DNA of 64,000 nt from JAPOVO01 sp026708165 (GCA_965208775.1 OZ242360.1:2666001-2730000), one strand, 5' to 3'; shown: positions 8,729 to 17,338, numbered from the stretch's first letter. Translations and numbers: made by a program. The notes: generated by a model from the sequence alone, not told the origin.

Positions 8729-8734
8729 TATACT
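8729..8734 (+). promoter_or_regulatory. Candidate -10 box (TATACT) of the rightward arm
   Basis: TATACT within the conserved CCTATACTGATCGAGG. With this box the leader before the GTG at 8944 would be about 200 nt. Confidence 0.45.
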
Positions 8735-8943
8735 GATCGAGGAAGTTAGGGAACTGCGCTGGGCGCTACCGGCGCCGGGAGCCTGCTGGACGATAAGCGG
8801 GACGTATTCGGCCTTCTGCATCCCAAGACGGACGTTCCCGCGAATCATTTTCACGCCATGAAACCCAGATCCGGAATCGGGATCTCGATCGTGTTGAGAT
8901 CAGGCCGAAGCACGAGAAGCTAGCCGGGAGGTAAGAGACAATC

Positions 8944-10728
8944 GTGAGCAGCTTGCGCGCCCCCAGACACCCCAATTCGGTCGGCCGCCTGATCGGCATA
9001 ATTTTCGCTTTGATCCTCGCCTTCGTCGCAACGGCGACTCCCGCGTTCGCCGGGCATCCTGGGGAAGAAAAGTCGACCGCTCACGGGGCGGGTGGCGACT
9101 CGGGCATTGCCGCCAAGGTAAAGCGGAGTGCATTCATCTGGCCCGACGAGGAGCTCGCCCACAACGTCCCTGACCTGCACGTCACCATGGGTGACGAAGA
9201 ATTCGTGTGCGACTTTCTGACCCACTACAAAGTTACCGGCGGACTGGCCCGCTGGGGCTTTGCGACCTCGGAAGTGATCCAGGAGCTGCCCGGCGCGCTG
9301 ACCCAGTACTACCAACGCGGAGTGGTCGATTGCCAGTCGCACGACGGCGTCTGGCAGATTGAGCGGAGGCTGGCCTGGGATTACCTTGGCGGCGGTCTGG
9401 GAGGCTCGGACGACCTGGGCGTGGAGCCCGACCTGCTGAGCGAGCAACCCGGCATAGAAATTGGTCCCTGGGGACACCGGGTATCGAACGCAGCCGTCGA
9501 CGGGACCGAGACCGGATTCCTGGACTTCTTCGAAGCGCTGGGCGGCATGTACACGTTTGGCTATCCGAAAAGCGACGCCCGCTACGACGACGATCCGCTA
9601 GCGGCGCTCGCCATTGAAGACGCCGATGCCGGAGTCATCCGGCAGTACTTCCAGGCCGTAGTGCTCGAATACCGCCCCGGCGATGCCGAGCCGGTACACC
9701 TGCGATTCCTGGGCGACGCCGTCCGCGACGCCGTCTACCCTTTCGGCAGCTACAGGTCGTTCCGGAGCTTCGGTCCCGCCAAGCCGCTCTACTACGGCCA
9801 GACCTACGTGCCGGAGGGGACCTCGTTCCGGGATGCGCTGGTGGCGCTTTATCGCGCGACCGACGGCGACAACTGGATCAGCAACCGCAACTGGCTGAGC
9901 GACGAGCCGCTGGACGACTGGTACGGCGTGACGGCGGACGATGATGGCCGCGTGACTGAACTGGACCTCTCGCAGAACCAGTTGAGCGGCGAGATCCCGC
10001 CCGAGATAGGCCGTCTGACCGACCTCGTGGATCTGGACCTCTTCGGCAACCAGCTTCGGGGAGAGATACCGCCGGAGATCGGCAGCCTGGCCAACATGAC
10101 GCGCCTCGCCCTCTGGGCGAACCGGTTGACCGGCCAGATACCGCCGGAGTTCGGCAACCTGGCCAGCCTGGAGTGGGTGGCCCTGGGCATCAACGAGCTA
10201 AGCGGTGAAATACCGCCCGAGATTGGCAACCTCAGCAACCTGGCCGAGGCCGACTTCACGTTGAACCAGTTGAGCGGCCCGATCCCGCCAGAGCTGGGCA
10301 ACCTGACCAACCTGACCTGGCTGGTCTTCTGGAGTAATGAGTTGAGCGGCGAGATCCCGCCAGAGCTGGGCAATCTCACCAATCTGACCCAGCTGGACTT
10401 CGACTTCAACCGGTTGAGCGGCGAGATCCCGCCCGAGCTGGGTAACCTCACCAACTTGGAACAGCTGTACCTTCGAGTCAACCGGCTCAGCGGCGAGATT
10501 CCCCCGGAACTGGGCAATCTCACCAACCTGACTGTGCTGGGCCTCGAGGAAAACCGGTTGACCGGCGACATTCCAGCCGAGATGGCTAACCTCACTAATC
10601 TGAGATGGATGCGCGTCGCGGCTGGCAACGAGTTCACGGGGTGCGTGCCGGCAGTCTGGCAAGACGTGCCGGACAATGACATTGACGAACTTGACTTGCC
10701 CGTCTGCGGTGCCGAGGAGGCGACGTAG
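8944..10728 (+). CDS. Secreted FGYP-QYF domain protein with plant-type leucine-rich repeats
   Basis: 594 residues from a GTG with GGGAGGT upstream. A signal peptide (core ~15-34, cut after AFA) is followed by the ~230-residue domain shared with 2679-4226 (CDFLTHYKVTGGLARWG, QYYQRG, WDYLGGG, FGYPKSDAR, IRQYFQAVVLEYRP). Next is the junction motif ALVALYRATDGDNWISN..W, usual just before bacterial plant-type repeats. About nine ~24-residue repeats (LxGEIPPELGNLTNLxxL) follow, with a C-terminal cap containing two Cys. No membrane anchor or sorting signal is visible, so it is probably released or held by its QYF domain. A role in surface or protein binding is likely. First gene of the rightward arm. 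Confidence 0.9.
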   Translation: MSSLRAPRHPNSVGRLIGIIFALILAFVATATPAFAGHPGEEKSTAHGAGGDSGIAAKVKRSAFIWPDEELAHNVPDLHVTMGDEEFVCDFLTHYKVTGGLARWGFATSEVIQELPGALTQYYQRGVVDCQSHDGVWQIERRLAWDYLGGGLGGSDDLGVEPDLLSEQPGIEIGPWGHRVSNAAVDGTETGFLDFFEALGGMYTFGYPKSDARYDDDPLAALAIEDADAGVIRQYFQAVVLEYRPGDAEPVHLRFLGDAVRDAVYPFGSYRSFRSFGPAKPLYYGQTYVPEGTSFRDALVALYRATDGDNWISNRNWLSDEPLDDWYGVTADDDGRVTELDLSQNQLSGEIPPEIGRLTDLVDLDLFGNQLRGEIPPEIGSLANMTRLALWANRLTGQIPPEFGNLASLEWVALGINELSGEIPPEIGNLSNLAEADFTLNQLSGPIPPELGNLTNLTWLVFWSNELSGEIPPELGNLTNLTQLDFDFNRLSGEIPPELGNLTNLEQLYLRVNRLSGEIPPELGNLTNLTVLGLEENRLTGDIPAEMANLTNLRWMRVAAGNEFTGCVPAVWQDVPDNDIDELDLPVCGAEEAT

Positions 10729-10761
10729 GAGCGAGCCGGGCGTCCATTTCAAGCTCGTGCA

Positions 10762-10854
10762 ATGAGAGAGTCGGACATTATCCTCGTTTTGGCGATTTTG
10801 GCGCTTGTCGTACTGATACTCGTCATCTTCCTGATGGTCGCGGAATGGCCTTAG
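10762..10854 (+). CDS. One-helix membrane mini-protein (30 aa)
   Basis: ATG to TAG frame of 30 codons: a short acidic/basic start (MRESD), then a long hydrophobic helix (IILVLAILALVVLILVIFLM) and VAEWP. It overlaps the next gene's ATG by 10 bp in another frame, suggesting coupled translation. Comparable mini-proteins occur in the leftward arm at 5082-5186 and 4536-4676. Confidence 0.55.
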   Translation: MRESDIILVLAILALVVLILVIFLMVAEWP

Positions 10855-11042
10855 AGCGCGACACTCGAATAACGATCTACGTCACAGAGGAACAATACCG
10901 GCGCTATGTGGAGGCCGCCCGGCAAGAAGGTTTTGCATTAGGCGAATGGGTCCGGCAAGCCTGCCTAGACGCTGTAGTACGCCAGGCCTTGGACCAACAA
11001 GCCGCCAAGCAGCGAACGCGGCTCCGGGAGCTAGATCGTTGA
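10845..11042 (+). CDS. Small ribbon-helix-helix-like protein (65 aa)
   Basis: An N-terminal strand with alternating pattern (RDTRITIYVTEEQYRRYVEAA) followed by helical segments and a basic C-terminus fits a ribbon-helix-helix or mobilisation/antitoxin-like DNA-binding protein. No toxin gene is adjacent. Start overlaps the preceding mini-gene and the stop lies 4 bp before the next ATG, so the three are one operon. It could be a local regulator of the rightward arm; that is inference. Confidence 0.65.
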   Translation: MALERDTRITIYVTEEQYRRYVEAARQEGFALGEWVRQACLDAVVRQALDQQAAKQRTRLRELDR

Positions 11043-11046
11043 CCAT

Positions 11047-11661
11047 ATGAAGCGTCTTGTCGTTTCGGTCCTATCGGCGGTTGTTATGTGCGCAATCACT
11101 AGTCCGGTCGTCTTGGCCGATCACGACGCCGGAGACCCGGCATGGCGCTACCAAATCCTAATTGACTGTATGCCGATGTGGGACCCGCTAGACAAGCGCA
11201 CGGAAACTTGGAACGGCAAGAACCTACATAGTGAACCGGCAGAGATCGGGCTACTGTTCTGGGAGACCTGGGGGGCGCCCGCTGGCGAGACGGATTTAGT
11301 ATCTGGGATTCACGTACAACGTTGGCGCTGGGAATATGAGTGCACGCATCCGGCCCCACCGCCGACTCCAGGATCGGCGGGCACTTCATCTGGTAGCAGC
11401 GGCGGCGGCAGTAGTGGAGGCACTGGAGGCGGCGCTAGCAATAGAGGCAGTGGCAGCAGCGGCGGCGGCGGTGGCGGCGGCGGCGGTAGCTCATCATCCA
11501 CGAAAGATCAGCGAGAGCCGTCCGTTCCAGAATCGGAACCGCCATCTAACCCAGATCCGAAACCGCAATCGAACCCAGACCCGGAACCGGAGACCGTCCC
11601 AGAATCGGAACCACCGTCTATCCCGACGATAGAGCCGGGCTGTTTCCAAGACGGCCGTTGA
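11047..11661 (+). CDS. Secreted Gly/Ser- and Pro-rich protein (204 aa)
   Basis: Signal peptide at residues 1-24 (cut after VLA). A ~75-residue Trp-rich globular part with two Cys follows (DPAWRYQILIDCMPMWDPL; WRWEYEC). Next is a Gly/Ser linker with a run of nine Gly and then a Pro/Glu/Ser tail with repeated PESEPPS/NPDP units, ending in a Cys. The Trp-rich part resembles in style the N-terminal domain of the secreted protein at 2679-4226, which also precedes a poly-Gly linker. Third gene of the rightward operon. Confidence 0.8.
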   Translation: MKRLVVSVLSAVVMCAITSPVVLADHDAGDPAWRYQILIDCMPMWDPLDKRTETWNGKNLHSEPAEIGLLFWETWGAPAGETDLVSGIHVQRWRWEYECTHPAPPPTPGSAGTSSGSSGGGSSGGTGGGASNRGSGSSGGGGGGGGGSSSSTKDQREPSVPESEPPSNPDPKPQSNPDPEPETVPESEPPSIPTIEPGCFQDGR

Positions 11662-11714
11662 ACATCCCGCTCAATCGGGCGATGCCACTTTGATTCGGCC
11701 GTCTACTGGGGTCA

Positions 11715-11858
11715 ATGGCGGTCCTTGCCGTTATCCCGGTAGCCGTTGGCATATTGCTTGATTGGGCGCTAGGCGGCTTCCACGTAGTCGGCAAAGTAGA
11801 AACGCGCCTCCGCCGCAAGCCGAGGCACGTTCTGTGGTCTATAAGGAAGGTGATGTAG
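11715..11858 (+). CDS. Possible membrane mini-protein (47 aa)
   Basis: ATG frame with one hydrophobic helix at residues 2-16 (AVLAVIPVAVGILLD) and a basic C-terminal half (ETRLRRKPRH). No clear ribosome binding site; it lies 53 bp after the secreted protein and would be the last gene of the rightward arm. Short length keeps confidence low. Confidence 0.4.
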   Translation: MAVLAVIPVAVGILLDWALGGFHVVGKVETRLRRKPRHVLWSIRKVM

Positions 11859-12013
11859 GGAGGCTCTGCCCGACCTTAGACACCCACGGTCGCTTGCTAG
11901 ACCCAAGCGTTGCGGTTAGAGACCGCCGCCTTCCAACTCGCCTTGCCGGGCAACGGCCAATCCCGACGAACGGATTATGAATCGTCTCGTATCCCGCTAT
12001 GCAAGACGACCGC

Positions 12014-12214
12014 TTAGACGGCTGCTCCAGAGCAAGTCAGGCATTCTTTAACTTGCCCAAAGTGCTTCCGGGCTTCGACTAAGGCTGTAGCGCCTGATCC
12101 AAAGCGGCCAAGATGCAACCGATTCCACATATCGGGCATGTGGAAGCATCCAGCCTTGTGGACTTCATGGTTTCCGCAGGACTGCGGATTCTTGTCTACG
12201 TAGTAGCGCAACAT
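12014..12214 (-). CDS. Small conserved Cys/His protein, YYVDKNPQS family (66 aa)
   Basis: ATG at 12214 preceded by AAGGGGGAA. The order is YYVDKNPQS..NHEVHKAGC, a LGRF turn, EARKHF and C-terminal CLTC, as in a widespread bacterial family of unknown function in which His/Cys pairs probably bind zinc. The paralogue at 52155-52355 is the same length. The ~38 bp upstream (TGTGGGCCGTTCC then AAGGGGGAA) are also conserved between the two copies, so gene and leader were duplicated or moved together. Confidence 0.8.
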   Translation of the reverse strand: MLRYYVDKNPQSCGNHEVHKAGCFHMPDMWNRLHLGRFGSGATALVEARKHFGQVKECLTCSGAAV

Positions 12215-12436
12215 TGCTAGTTTCCCCCTTCGGAACGGCCCACAACGTCGTGAGACCTTACGCTCCAATTGTACCGAAGACTGGGGGCGCTAGAACAAGC
12301 CCAGTTGCCCAGTCTCGTCTTGGAGACCGTTCGTGGGGGCTTACATACTTGTGTACACCGCCAACCAGCGGGCGGCGGAAATGACTGCTGAAACGGTCTC
12401 GGCAGAGCTTCCCAATCCTACTGCTGCGATGCGCGG

Positions 12437-12916
12437 ATGCGGCGCATATACTTCGCGATTATCTTGGTCGTGGCCGGGCCTATGCTAGGCACCTGCTTCG
12501 CCAATTCGCTTGACTGCTGGCTACCGGCTGTCGGGTCGGGAATCATCGGCGTTTGCGTTCTTCTGAGAGTCGTCTCGACAGTGCAACAGTTTCGTCGTAA
12601 CCGTAGACGCGAGTTACTTGGGCGGGCGGATAGGTTCGAGGAAGAGCGGGTGCGGGCCTTTGGGGCAGCGCAATTGCGGCAGTTTTGGGAATCGGAAACA
12701 GGCCGTTGGGTTAGTCAGAATCCGTTCCTCGCCAACGAGTCGGTTCGTATCCTGCCCATCAATCAAGTGCATCGTCCGCGCATAACCTACGGGGTCCTAA
12801 CGGAACCAATTGACGACGCGTACGTAGCCCAAGTTGAACTGGTACCCCCGAAGCACGTATCGCGCTGGCAGCAGTACGTTCGGACGGTCTCCAAATGGGT
12901 CTCATTCCTTCGGTGA
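12437..12916 (+). CDS. Membrane protein with two N-terminal helices (159 aa)
   Basis: Two hydrophobic segments (residues ~4-22 and ~30-46) are followed by a basic stretch (RRNRRREL) and a ~100-residue cytosolic domain rich in charged residues with WESETGRWVSQNPF and PRITYGV. Topology by the positive-inside rule puts both ends in the cytosol. No family recognised; separate from the arms of the kinase locus because a minus-strand gene intervenes. Confidence 0.6.
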   Translation: MRRIYFAIILVVAGPMLGTCFANSLDCWLPAVGSGIIGVCVLLRVVSTVQQFRRNRRRELLGRADRFEEERVRAFGAAQLRQFWESETGRWVSQNPFLANESVRILPINQVHRPRITYGVLTEPIDDAYVAQVELVPPKHVSRWQQYVRTVSKWVSFLR

Positions 12917-13584
12917 CGACTTGACTCCCAATCCTAAGGCCGCATGTTGATAGACTCCCGCTGGCGCTCCCCTACAGGTAATCGGCAGATTCCCTTAGGG
13001 AGCGTCGCCTTATGAACCGGGATGCGTCGAACGACGCTCAGATTCGGGTCGATCTTCTACCCGCGCCGCGAGCGTTATGCGATACGTAGCTCGCCGCTCC
13101 GGACCTGTTTCTAATTATCGAATTCCCCTGCGAACGCGCTTCCACACCCCACTACCTAGATTGACGCCTAATGACCGCAGCCCGCCACTCGGCGGTCGGT
13201 CTTAGATCAGGCACAACAACGCGATCTCCATGCTAGGCCGCGACAGCCGGCCTCTGAGAGCCTGACTCTCCAGATCTCAAAAGTCCTCCCGGTCTATCTA
13301 TAGGCCTCGATTGGGCAACGGAAGGTCGGGTATTCCAGGCTATGTGAGACGGCAACTGTGGAGCGGGATTGAGTGCTTCCAGAGCAAATATGCCGGAACC
13401 TGCTGAGACTCACACTGATCTTATGCAAACGTGTCGCCATTCTCACGCCCATCTCATACACGACTTCTAGACTAAAACGTCACTGTCACGCCGAGGGGGA
13501 GGCGTCCGCTTGGCGTTCGTCCGGGGTTATCACTGACCGGCCCGTCCCTAACGGGAGTCGGACAAGGTTGTTGACCGGGATTGA
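12917..13584. other. Gap with no supportable gene
   Basis: About 670 bases. No frame on either strand shows a protein-like composition with a ribosome binding site. Codon use and lower G+C in parts suggest decayed sequence at the edge of the recombinase-bearing segment that follows. Confidence 0.35.
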
Positions 13585-14028
13585 TCAGTATGCCAATCCG
13601 TTTGCCAGCGGCGGGACGGAGTCGGACACCCCTGGAGTTGCTATATCGCTCCGTGACCGGCTTCTTGAAGCGAGGGATGCCCCGGATTTCCCGCGAGCAG
13701 GCTCACGTTTTCCCTGGCCACCGGCTGCACCGGCTCCGGAAGCCGCCCGACCTGTCGCCGGAACCGGGTGGTCTTTCGATGCACCCAATCGATCGTCAAG
13801 CACGCCGGGCGCACATGCTTCACGGGCCTCCGGGATCAGGGAATTCAACCTGCCCGCTTCCGAATGGGCTTCGATCAGTGCGTCCCAGCGTTCCGAAGCC
13901 AACTCGCGCTTCCACTTCTGCAACCGGACATACTCGGGCTCGGGAAGGACGAGGATCGCCTCGGGCTGCTCGCGCTGGGCCGACGGCCTCCCGTTAGCCC
14001 TTCTCATGTAGATGCGCACGGTCACCAT
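13585..14028 (-). CDS. Hypothetical protein, possibly truncated (147 aa)
   Basis: The first ~75 residues look like real protein (ILVLPEPEYVRLQKWKRELASERWDAL, then IEAHSEAGRLNSLIPEA), mostly helical. The second half becomes low-complexity Ala/Gly/Ser/Arg, which suggests a frameshift near 13800 or a disordered tail. The start overlaps the hydrolase gene start by 17 bp on the opposite strand, so one of the two starts must be internal. No family recognised. Confidence 0.4.
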   Translation of the reverse strand: MVTVRIYMRRANGRPSAQREQPEAILVLPEPEYVRLQKWKRELASERWDALIEAHSEAGRLNSLIPEAREACAPGVLDDRLGASKDHPVPATGRAASGAGAAGGQGKREPARGKSGASLASRSRSRSDIATPGVSDSVPPLANGLAY

Positions 14029-14794
14029 TGGTCCGCTTCAGGCGCTCCACTGGCCGGCGACCAATCGCCAGGTCTGCCAGACGGTGCTGGCCATTCACGG
14101 CGCATGGGTCGGTGCGCCTGTCTGGTACCAGGTCGGCCCGTATCTGGCGTCGCGCGGGTACGAGACTTATGCCGTCTGGCTGCGGCATCACCAGCCAGGC
14201 GCCGATCCCGGGCAACTTGCGGGTCTTGGCCTTGAGGACTACGCCAACGACATACGGGACGCGGTGAGTGACCTTGGCGCTCCCGTGCTTCTCGGCCACA
14301 GCATGGGCGGATTGCTCGCGCAGATGGCCGCGATGCTGACCGACGTGTCCGGTTTGGCGTTGCTGGCCAGCGCCCCACCGTTTGGCATTCCGGTCATTCC
14401 CCGACTGTCGCTCATGTTGACCGGAATGCGCCACGCCTTCGGCGCGCCGTTTAGCTCCCGGCCCATGTACCCGTTTGCCGACGACGCCTTCCTGGGGCGG
14501 GTGAGTCCAGGCCAGCGCGCCGCCCTGACCGCCCATCGCGTACCTGAGCCGCGCCGACTGGCCAGGCAACTCACGTTCGCGGCGCCCGTCGTAAAGGCGT
14601 CCCACGTGCGCTGCCCGGTCTGGGTCGCCGGCGGGGCTGAGGATCCGGTCTTTCGCCCCTGGGTAACGCGCCGCATCGCGGCCCGCTATGGCGTGACACC
14701 GACCATCTACTTCGGCGGTGGGCACATGCTGAACGTTGAGCCGGGCTGGTCGTCCGTCGCGAATGACCTGCTCCGCTGGGTGGAGAGGTTCTAG
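14012..14794 (+). CDS. Alpha/beta hydrolase (260 aa)
   Basis: Classical order: HG-A near residue 29 (VLAIHGAWVG, oxyanion side), nucleophile elbow GHSMGG with Ser near residue 95, a hydrophobic cap region (~120-180), Asp in AEDPVF near residue 211 and catalytic His in GGHMLN near residue 237. Length fits a lysophospholipase/esterase-like hydrolase; substrate cannot be deduced. No ribosome binding site is obvious and the start overlaps a minus-strand frame. Confidence 0.85.
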   Translation: MRTVTIGPLQALHWPATNRQVCQTVLAIHGAWVGAPVWYQVGPYLASRGYETYAVWLRHHQPGADPGQLAGLGLEDYANDIRDAVSDLGAPVLLGHSMGGLLAQMAAMLTDVSGLALLASAPPFGIPVIPRLSLMLTGMRHAFGAPFSSRPMYPFADDAFLGRVSPGQRAALTAHRVPEPRRLARQLTFAAPVVKASHVRCPVWVAGGAEDPVFRPWVTRRIAARYGVTPTIYFGGGHMLNVEPGWSSVANDLLRWVERF

Positions 14795-14979
14795 GCCCTG
14801 CCCCGAATCCGCCGGTACCGGCGCCGTCCCTGTTCGAGCGGGCGTTGGAACAGGAGCGGGAGCCAGTCGACGTGGGATGCTGGATCGCGAACATGAGGGA
14901 GAGGACACCTGAACCGGGAGTCCTCCCCCGCACGTCCATATATGCGGGCCTCTTTATTCCTCTTTTTCGACGGCGTACT

Positions 14980-15351
14980 AAGTAACGCAGTCGCAGGGTC
15001 TACGTCAAGGGTGGGGCGCTTCTTCGCCCCGTCGCTGCCCCTCACCTTCCTGTAGCCGAATGGGGGCTTTCGGCGTCCCGCCCTGCCCGATCATCTCCCT
15101 GAACTGGGCCGGTCTGCGACTGGGCCGGGCTCGGCGTCCTCCCTGTACTCGCGGGCCACGGAGTAGCCGTTGGTCTTGTCGAAGTCTCTGTGCGCCCGCA
15201 ACCGGGCGGACAAGGACAGGTCCACGTCCTGCCGGTCGCCGGACACCCTGGCGTACAGGGCCGCCGGCGTTAGCGGCTGCAGGTGCTTCTTCTTTATACA
15301 GTCCTCCTGTATCTCAATGGGTTGACAATTTAACGTTGGCCACGCGTCCAC
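14980..15351 (-). pseudogene. Serine site-specific recombinase remnant with internal deletion
   Basis: The 5' part encodes ALYARVSGDRQDVD and a following NGYSVAREYREDAEPG, the N-terminal catalytic fold of large serine recombinases (Ser in YARVS). After ADRPS the frame shifts; the next frame gives QFREMIG, then jumps to APFGYRKVR.DGAKKRP.LDVDPATA, which belongs to the later recombinase domain. The central catalytic part and all of the C-terminus are missing. It marks a decayed integrated element; the adjacent hydrolase may have come with it. Confidence 0.75.
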
Positions 15352-15423
15352 TCTTCCCTAGCGTTGTCTTTCCGATGGAAATTGCGCAAGGCTTTGTCTG
15401 GGCGTGTGGAGATCGAGCGGCGG

Positions 15424-15846
15424 TTACCCTTTGCCTGCCCCACGCCACATTGCGTATCCGGTCGCTCCAAAGGTCAGCGGCAGGAGTATGTCAACCACGG
15501 CCCATTTGACGAAGCCCTGATGATCGCCCACCTCCAGACCCAGAGCCAGTGAGGAGAGCCAACTGTGCAAGAGCAGCACGGTTACTCCGATGGTGGCGTA
15601 GAAGGCTATGTGGACCTCCCAGTATCTGCGGGTTGTTAGCTCATTGCCACCTGCCCCACCTTCCCGCAGCTTGCGGCGGATGTTGAAGCCCAAGGCGATG
15701 ACCGCTGCGACAACCATCAAGATGTCCAGGATGAACCAGACGTTCTCCGGGTCGTAGGACTCGGCGTGCAGCGGGTTGACGATGAAGTAGGCCGCCACTG
15801 CGACCGATACTCCAATGAGGTAGAGCGCGCACAATCGTTGCAACAT
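15424..15846 (-). CDS. Four-helix membrane protein, paralogue of 25163-25579 (140 aa)
   Basis: ATG at 15846 preceded by GGGAGAGGAAAG; four hydrophobic segments (~6-24, ~38-56, ~75-97, ~107-125). It aligns along its length with the product at 25163-25579: both have VW..........V.AL..N+R, a central H.AFYA...A/T..HW/NWL segment and a PL..A/TG..R end. It is the fourth gene in the leftward series 22247-15424. Function unknown; no pore or catalytic motif seen. Confidence 0.75.
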   Translation of the reverse strand: MLQRLCALYLIGVSVAVAAYFIVNPLHAESYDPENVWFILDILMVVAAVIALGFNIRRKLREGGAGGNELTTRRYWEVHIAFYATIGVTVLLLHSWLSSLALGLEVGDHQGFVKWAVVDILLPLTFGATGYAMWRGAGKG

Positions 15847-16137
15847 CTTTCCTCTCCCTTTCATGAACTCTTTCCTTCAATCTCCTAGTGAATCTCTCTG
15901 CTCGGCATGGCGAGCGTGGGCCTCTCGTACCGGACGGCGCCGATCTACTTTGGCTTCATCCACGTCGTGCCCGCCCCTCTCTCGTCAGCGTTGGACAGGT
16001 TGAGCATCAACCTATGTGGCTCTTTTGCTTTTCAACCACTGCCGATAGGGGGTCTCATTCGGCGAACAGGTGGCCCAGGACCAGGTATCTGCGCCGCCGC
16101 CAGACGGCACAGTCCCACGTAGCGGAGATCCAGCGCC

Positions 16138-17271
16138 CTACTCAAACCAGCGGTCGGCAAACGTCTCCTGGTAGCGCCCAAGCTCGGCGTCGTTCAAACA
16201 GCCAAAGAGCCGCAGGCCGTCGTTGGCAACGGCGACCAACTCCTCGACGGCCATTGAAGCCGGGTCGAAGTCAAAGGATTGGGCTATCCGCATGAACTCG
16301 GGGTAGTCCTTGCTGAACTGGATGATGCAAGCCGTCGATTCTTCCGACAGACCGCCCGTCAGCTTCGCGTAGGCGTTCGCGAACAGCCGGTTGTTGATTT
16401 CCGGCCCGACACAGGCCACTCCCGCACCAATCCCCGGAATAGTAAGCGCAGCCGTCATCGACGGCGCTTCGCGCAGCAACTTCATCGATTCCTCAGGGAT
16501 GGCCGCTGACAGGCAAGCCAGCTCCTCTGCGTTAAGTACCTGCTCGATCAACTCCTCGCCCGTCGTGCCTTCGCTGTTTTCGAGCGAGTGGAGGGCGAAG
16601 TCGATCTTCTCCTGGTCTTCGAAGCACTCCCACATTTGCAGCGCGTAGACGTAGGCCGTGTCGATGCGTGCTTGAATCTCAGGCTCCGGCTCTCTTTCGA
16701 GTCCAAGCCAGACGTAGATGATCTCGGGATTCCCGGTGACGATCCCGCTAATGCAAGCGAGCGTCTCCCTCGCCCAGCCGCCTGCGTGGGCGTCCGCAAT
16801 CGCTACGCCAAGGACGGGAACGCTCTCAGCCGACAGGCAATTGAACAGCGCATTCATCAAGGCCCGGTCTATGACAGGGCGCTCGTACGGCGCGGCCAGC
16901 GGCGTGTTGAAAGACGAAGACAGAAAGCTGTCGCCCAAGTTCGCGCGGATGCAATCGGCTTCCGATTCACTCAGGCGGTCGACCAGGTCCTGGCCGGTGA
17001 GGGACGCGTTCAGGTCCAGCGTGCCCAACGCCTCAGGAGTAGGCGTAGGCACAACGGTGGCCGTCGGCACGGGCGTCAGCGTCGGCGTCGGCACGGGCGT
17101 CGGTGTAGGCACAGGCGTCGGTGTCGGCACAGGCGTCAGTGTCGGCACGGGCGTCGGACTCGGCATGGGAGTCGGACTCGGTACCGGCGTCGGACTCGGC
17201 TCCGGTGCGTCTTCGACACAGGCGGCCAGCACAAGGACGGCGGCGGCAACTGCTATTACTACAGCTTTCAC
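16138..17271 (-). CDS. Lipoprotein with TP-rich linker (377 aa)
   Basis: GTG start preceded by AAAGGAG. Signal peptide ends in the lipobox LAAC (Cys ~18). Residues ~25-80 are a Thr/Pro repeat (PTPVPTPTP), a stalk common in Chloroflexota lipoproteins. The remaining ~290 residues are helical with regularly placed Cys (ADCIRANLG, LFNCLSAES, LACISGI, MWECFED, LACLSAAIP), in repeats of ~55 residues of the form (L)xCLxxx. Each repeat resembles the others, suggesting an internally repeated helical domain. Surface exposed on the outer face of the membrane. Same strand and direction as the two secreted proteins upstream. Confidence 0.85.
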   Translation of the reverse strand: MKAVVIAVAAAVLVLAACVEDAPEPSPTPVPSPTPMPSPTPVPTLTPVPTPTPVPTPTPVPTPTLTPVPTATVVPTPTPEALGTLDLNASLTGQDLVDRLSESEADCIRANLGDSFLSSSFNTPLAAPYERPVIDRALMNALFNCLSAESVPVLGVAIADAHAGGWARETLACISGIVTGNPEIIYVWLGLEREPEPEIQARIDTAYVYALQMWECFEDQEKIDFALHSLENSEGTTGEELIEQVLNAEELACLSAAIPEESMKLLREAPSMTAALTIPGIGAGVACVGPEINNRLFANAYAKLTGGLSEESTACIIQFSKDYPEFMRIAQSFDFDPASMAVEELVAVANDGLRLFGCLNDAELGRYQETFADRWFE

Positions 17272-17338
17272 GAAAACTCCTTTCTAGCTACCTTTGGCGG
17301 TATTTGCTAGCCTGCCAAGGCTAAGAGCTCGAAGCCTC

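Larger units (their letters stand above)
8638..8902 (+). repeat. Right copy of the ~262-bp inverted duplication
   Basis: Plus-strand counterpart of 5724-5985, lying between the kinase gene and the secreted leucine-rich-repeat gene at 8944. It ends about 40 bp before that gene's start, so it covers promoter and most of the 5' leader. The ~170 bases after the TATACT box are conserved between the copies although no common reading frame spans them, which leaves a structured leader RNA as a possibility. Confidence 0.75.

Noticed and set aside
11390..11500. GGCGGC-rich simple repeat as a possible structural DNA element
   Set aside because: It encodes the in-frame Gly/Ser linker of a secreted protein.
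13373..14011. Plus-strand frame of 212 codons
   Set aside because: Ser/Arg/Pro-rich with no domain; the minus strand over the same bases has a more natural protein sequence.
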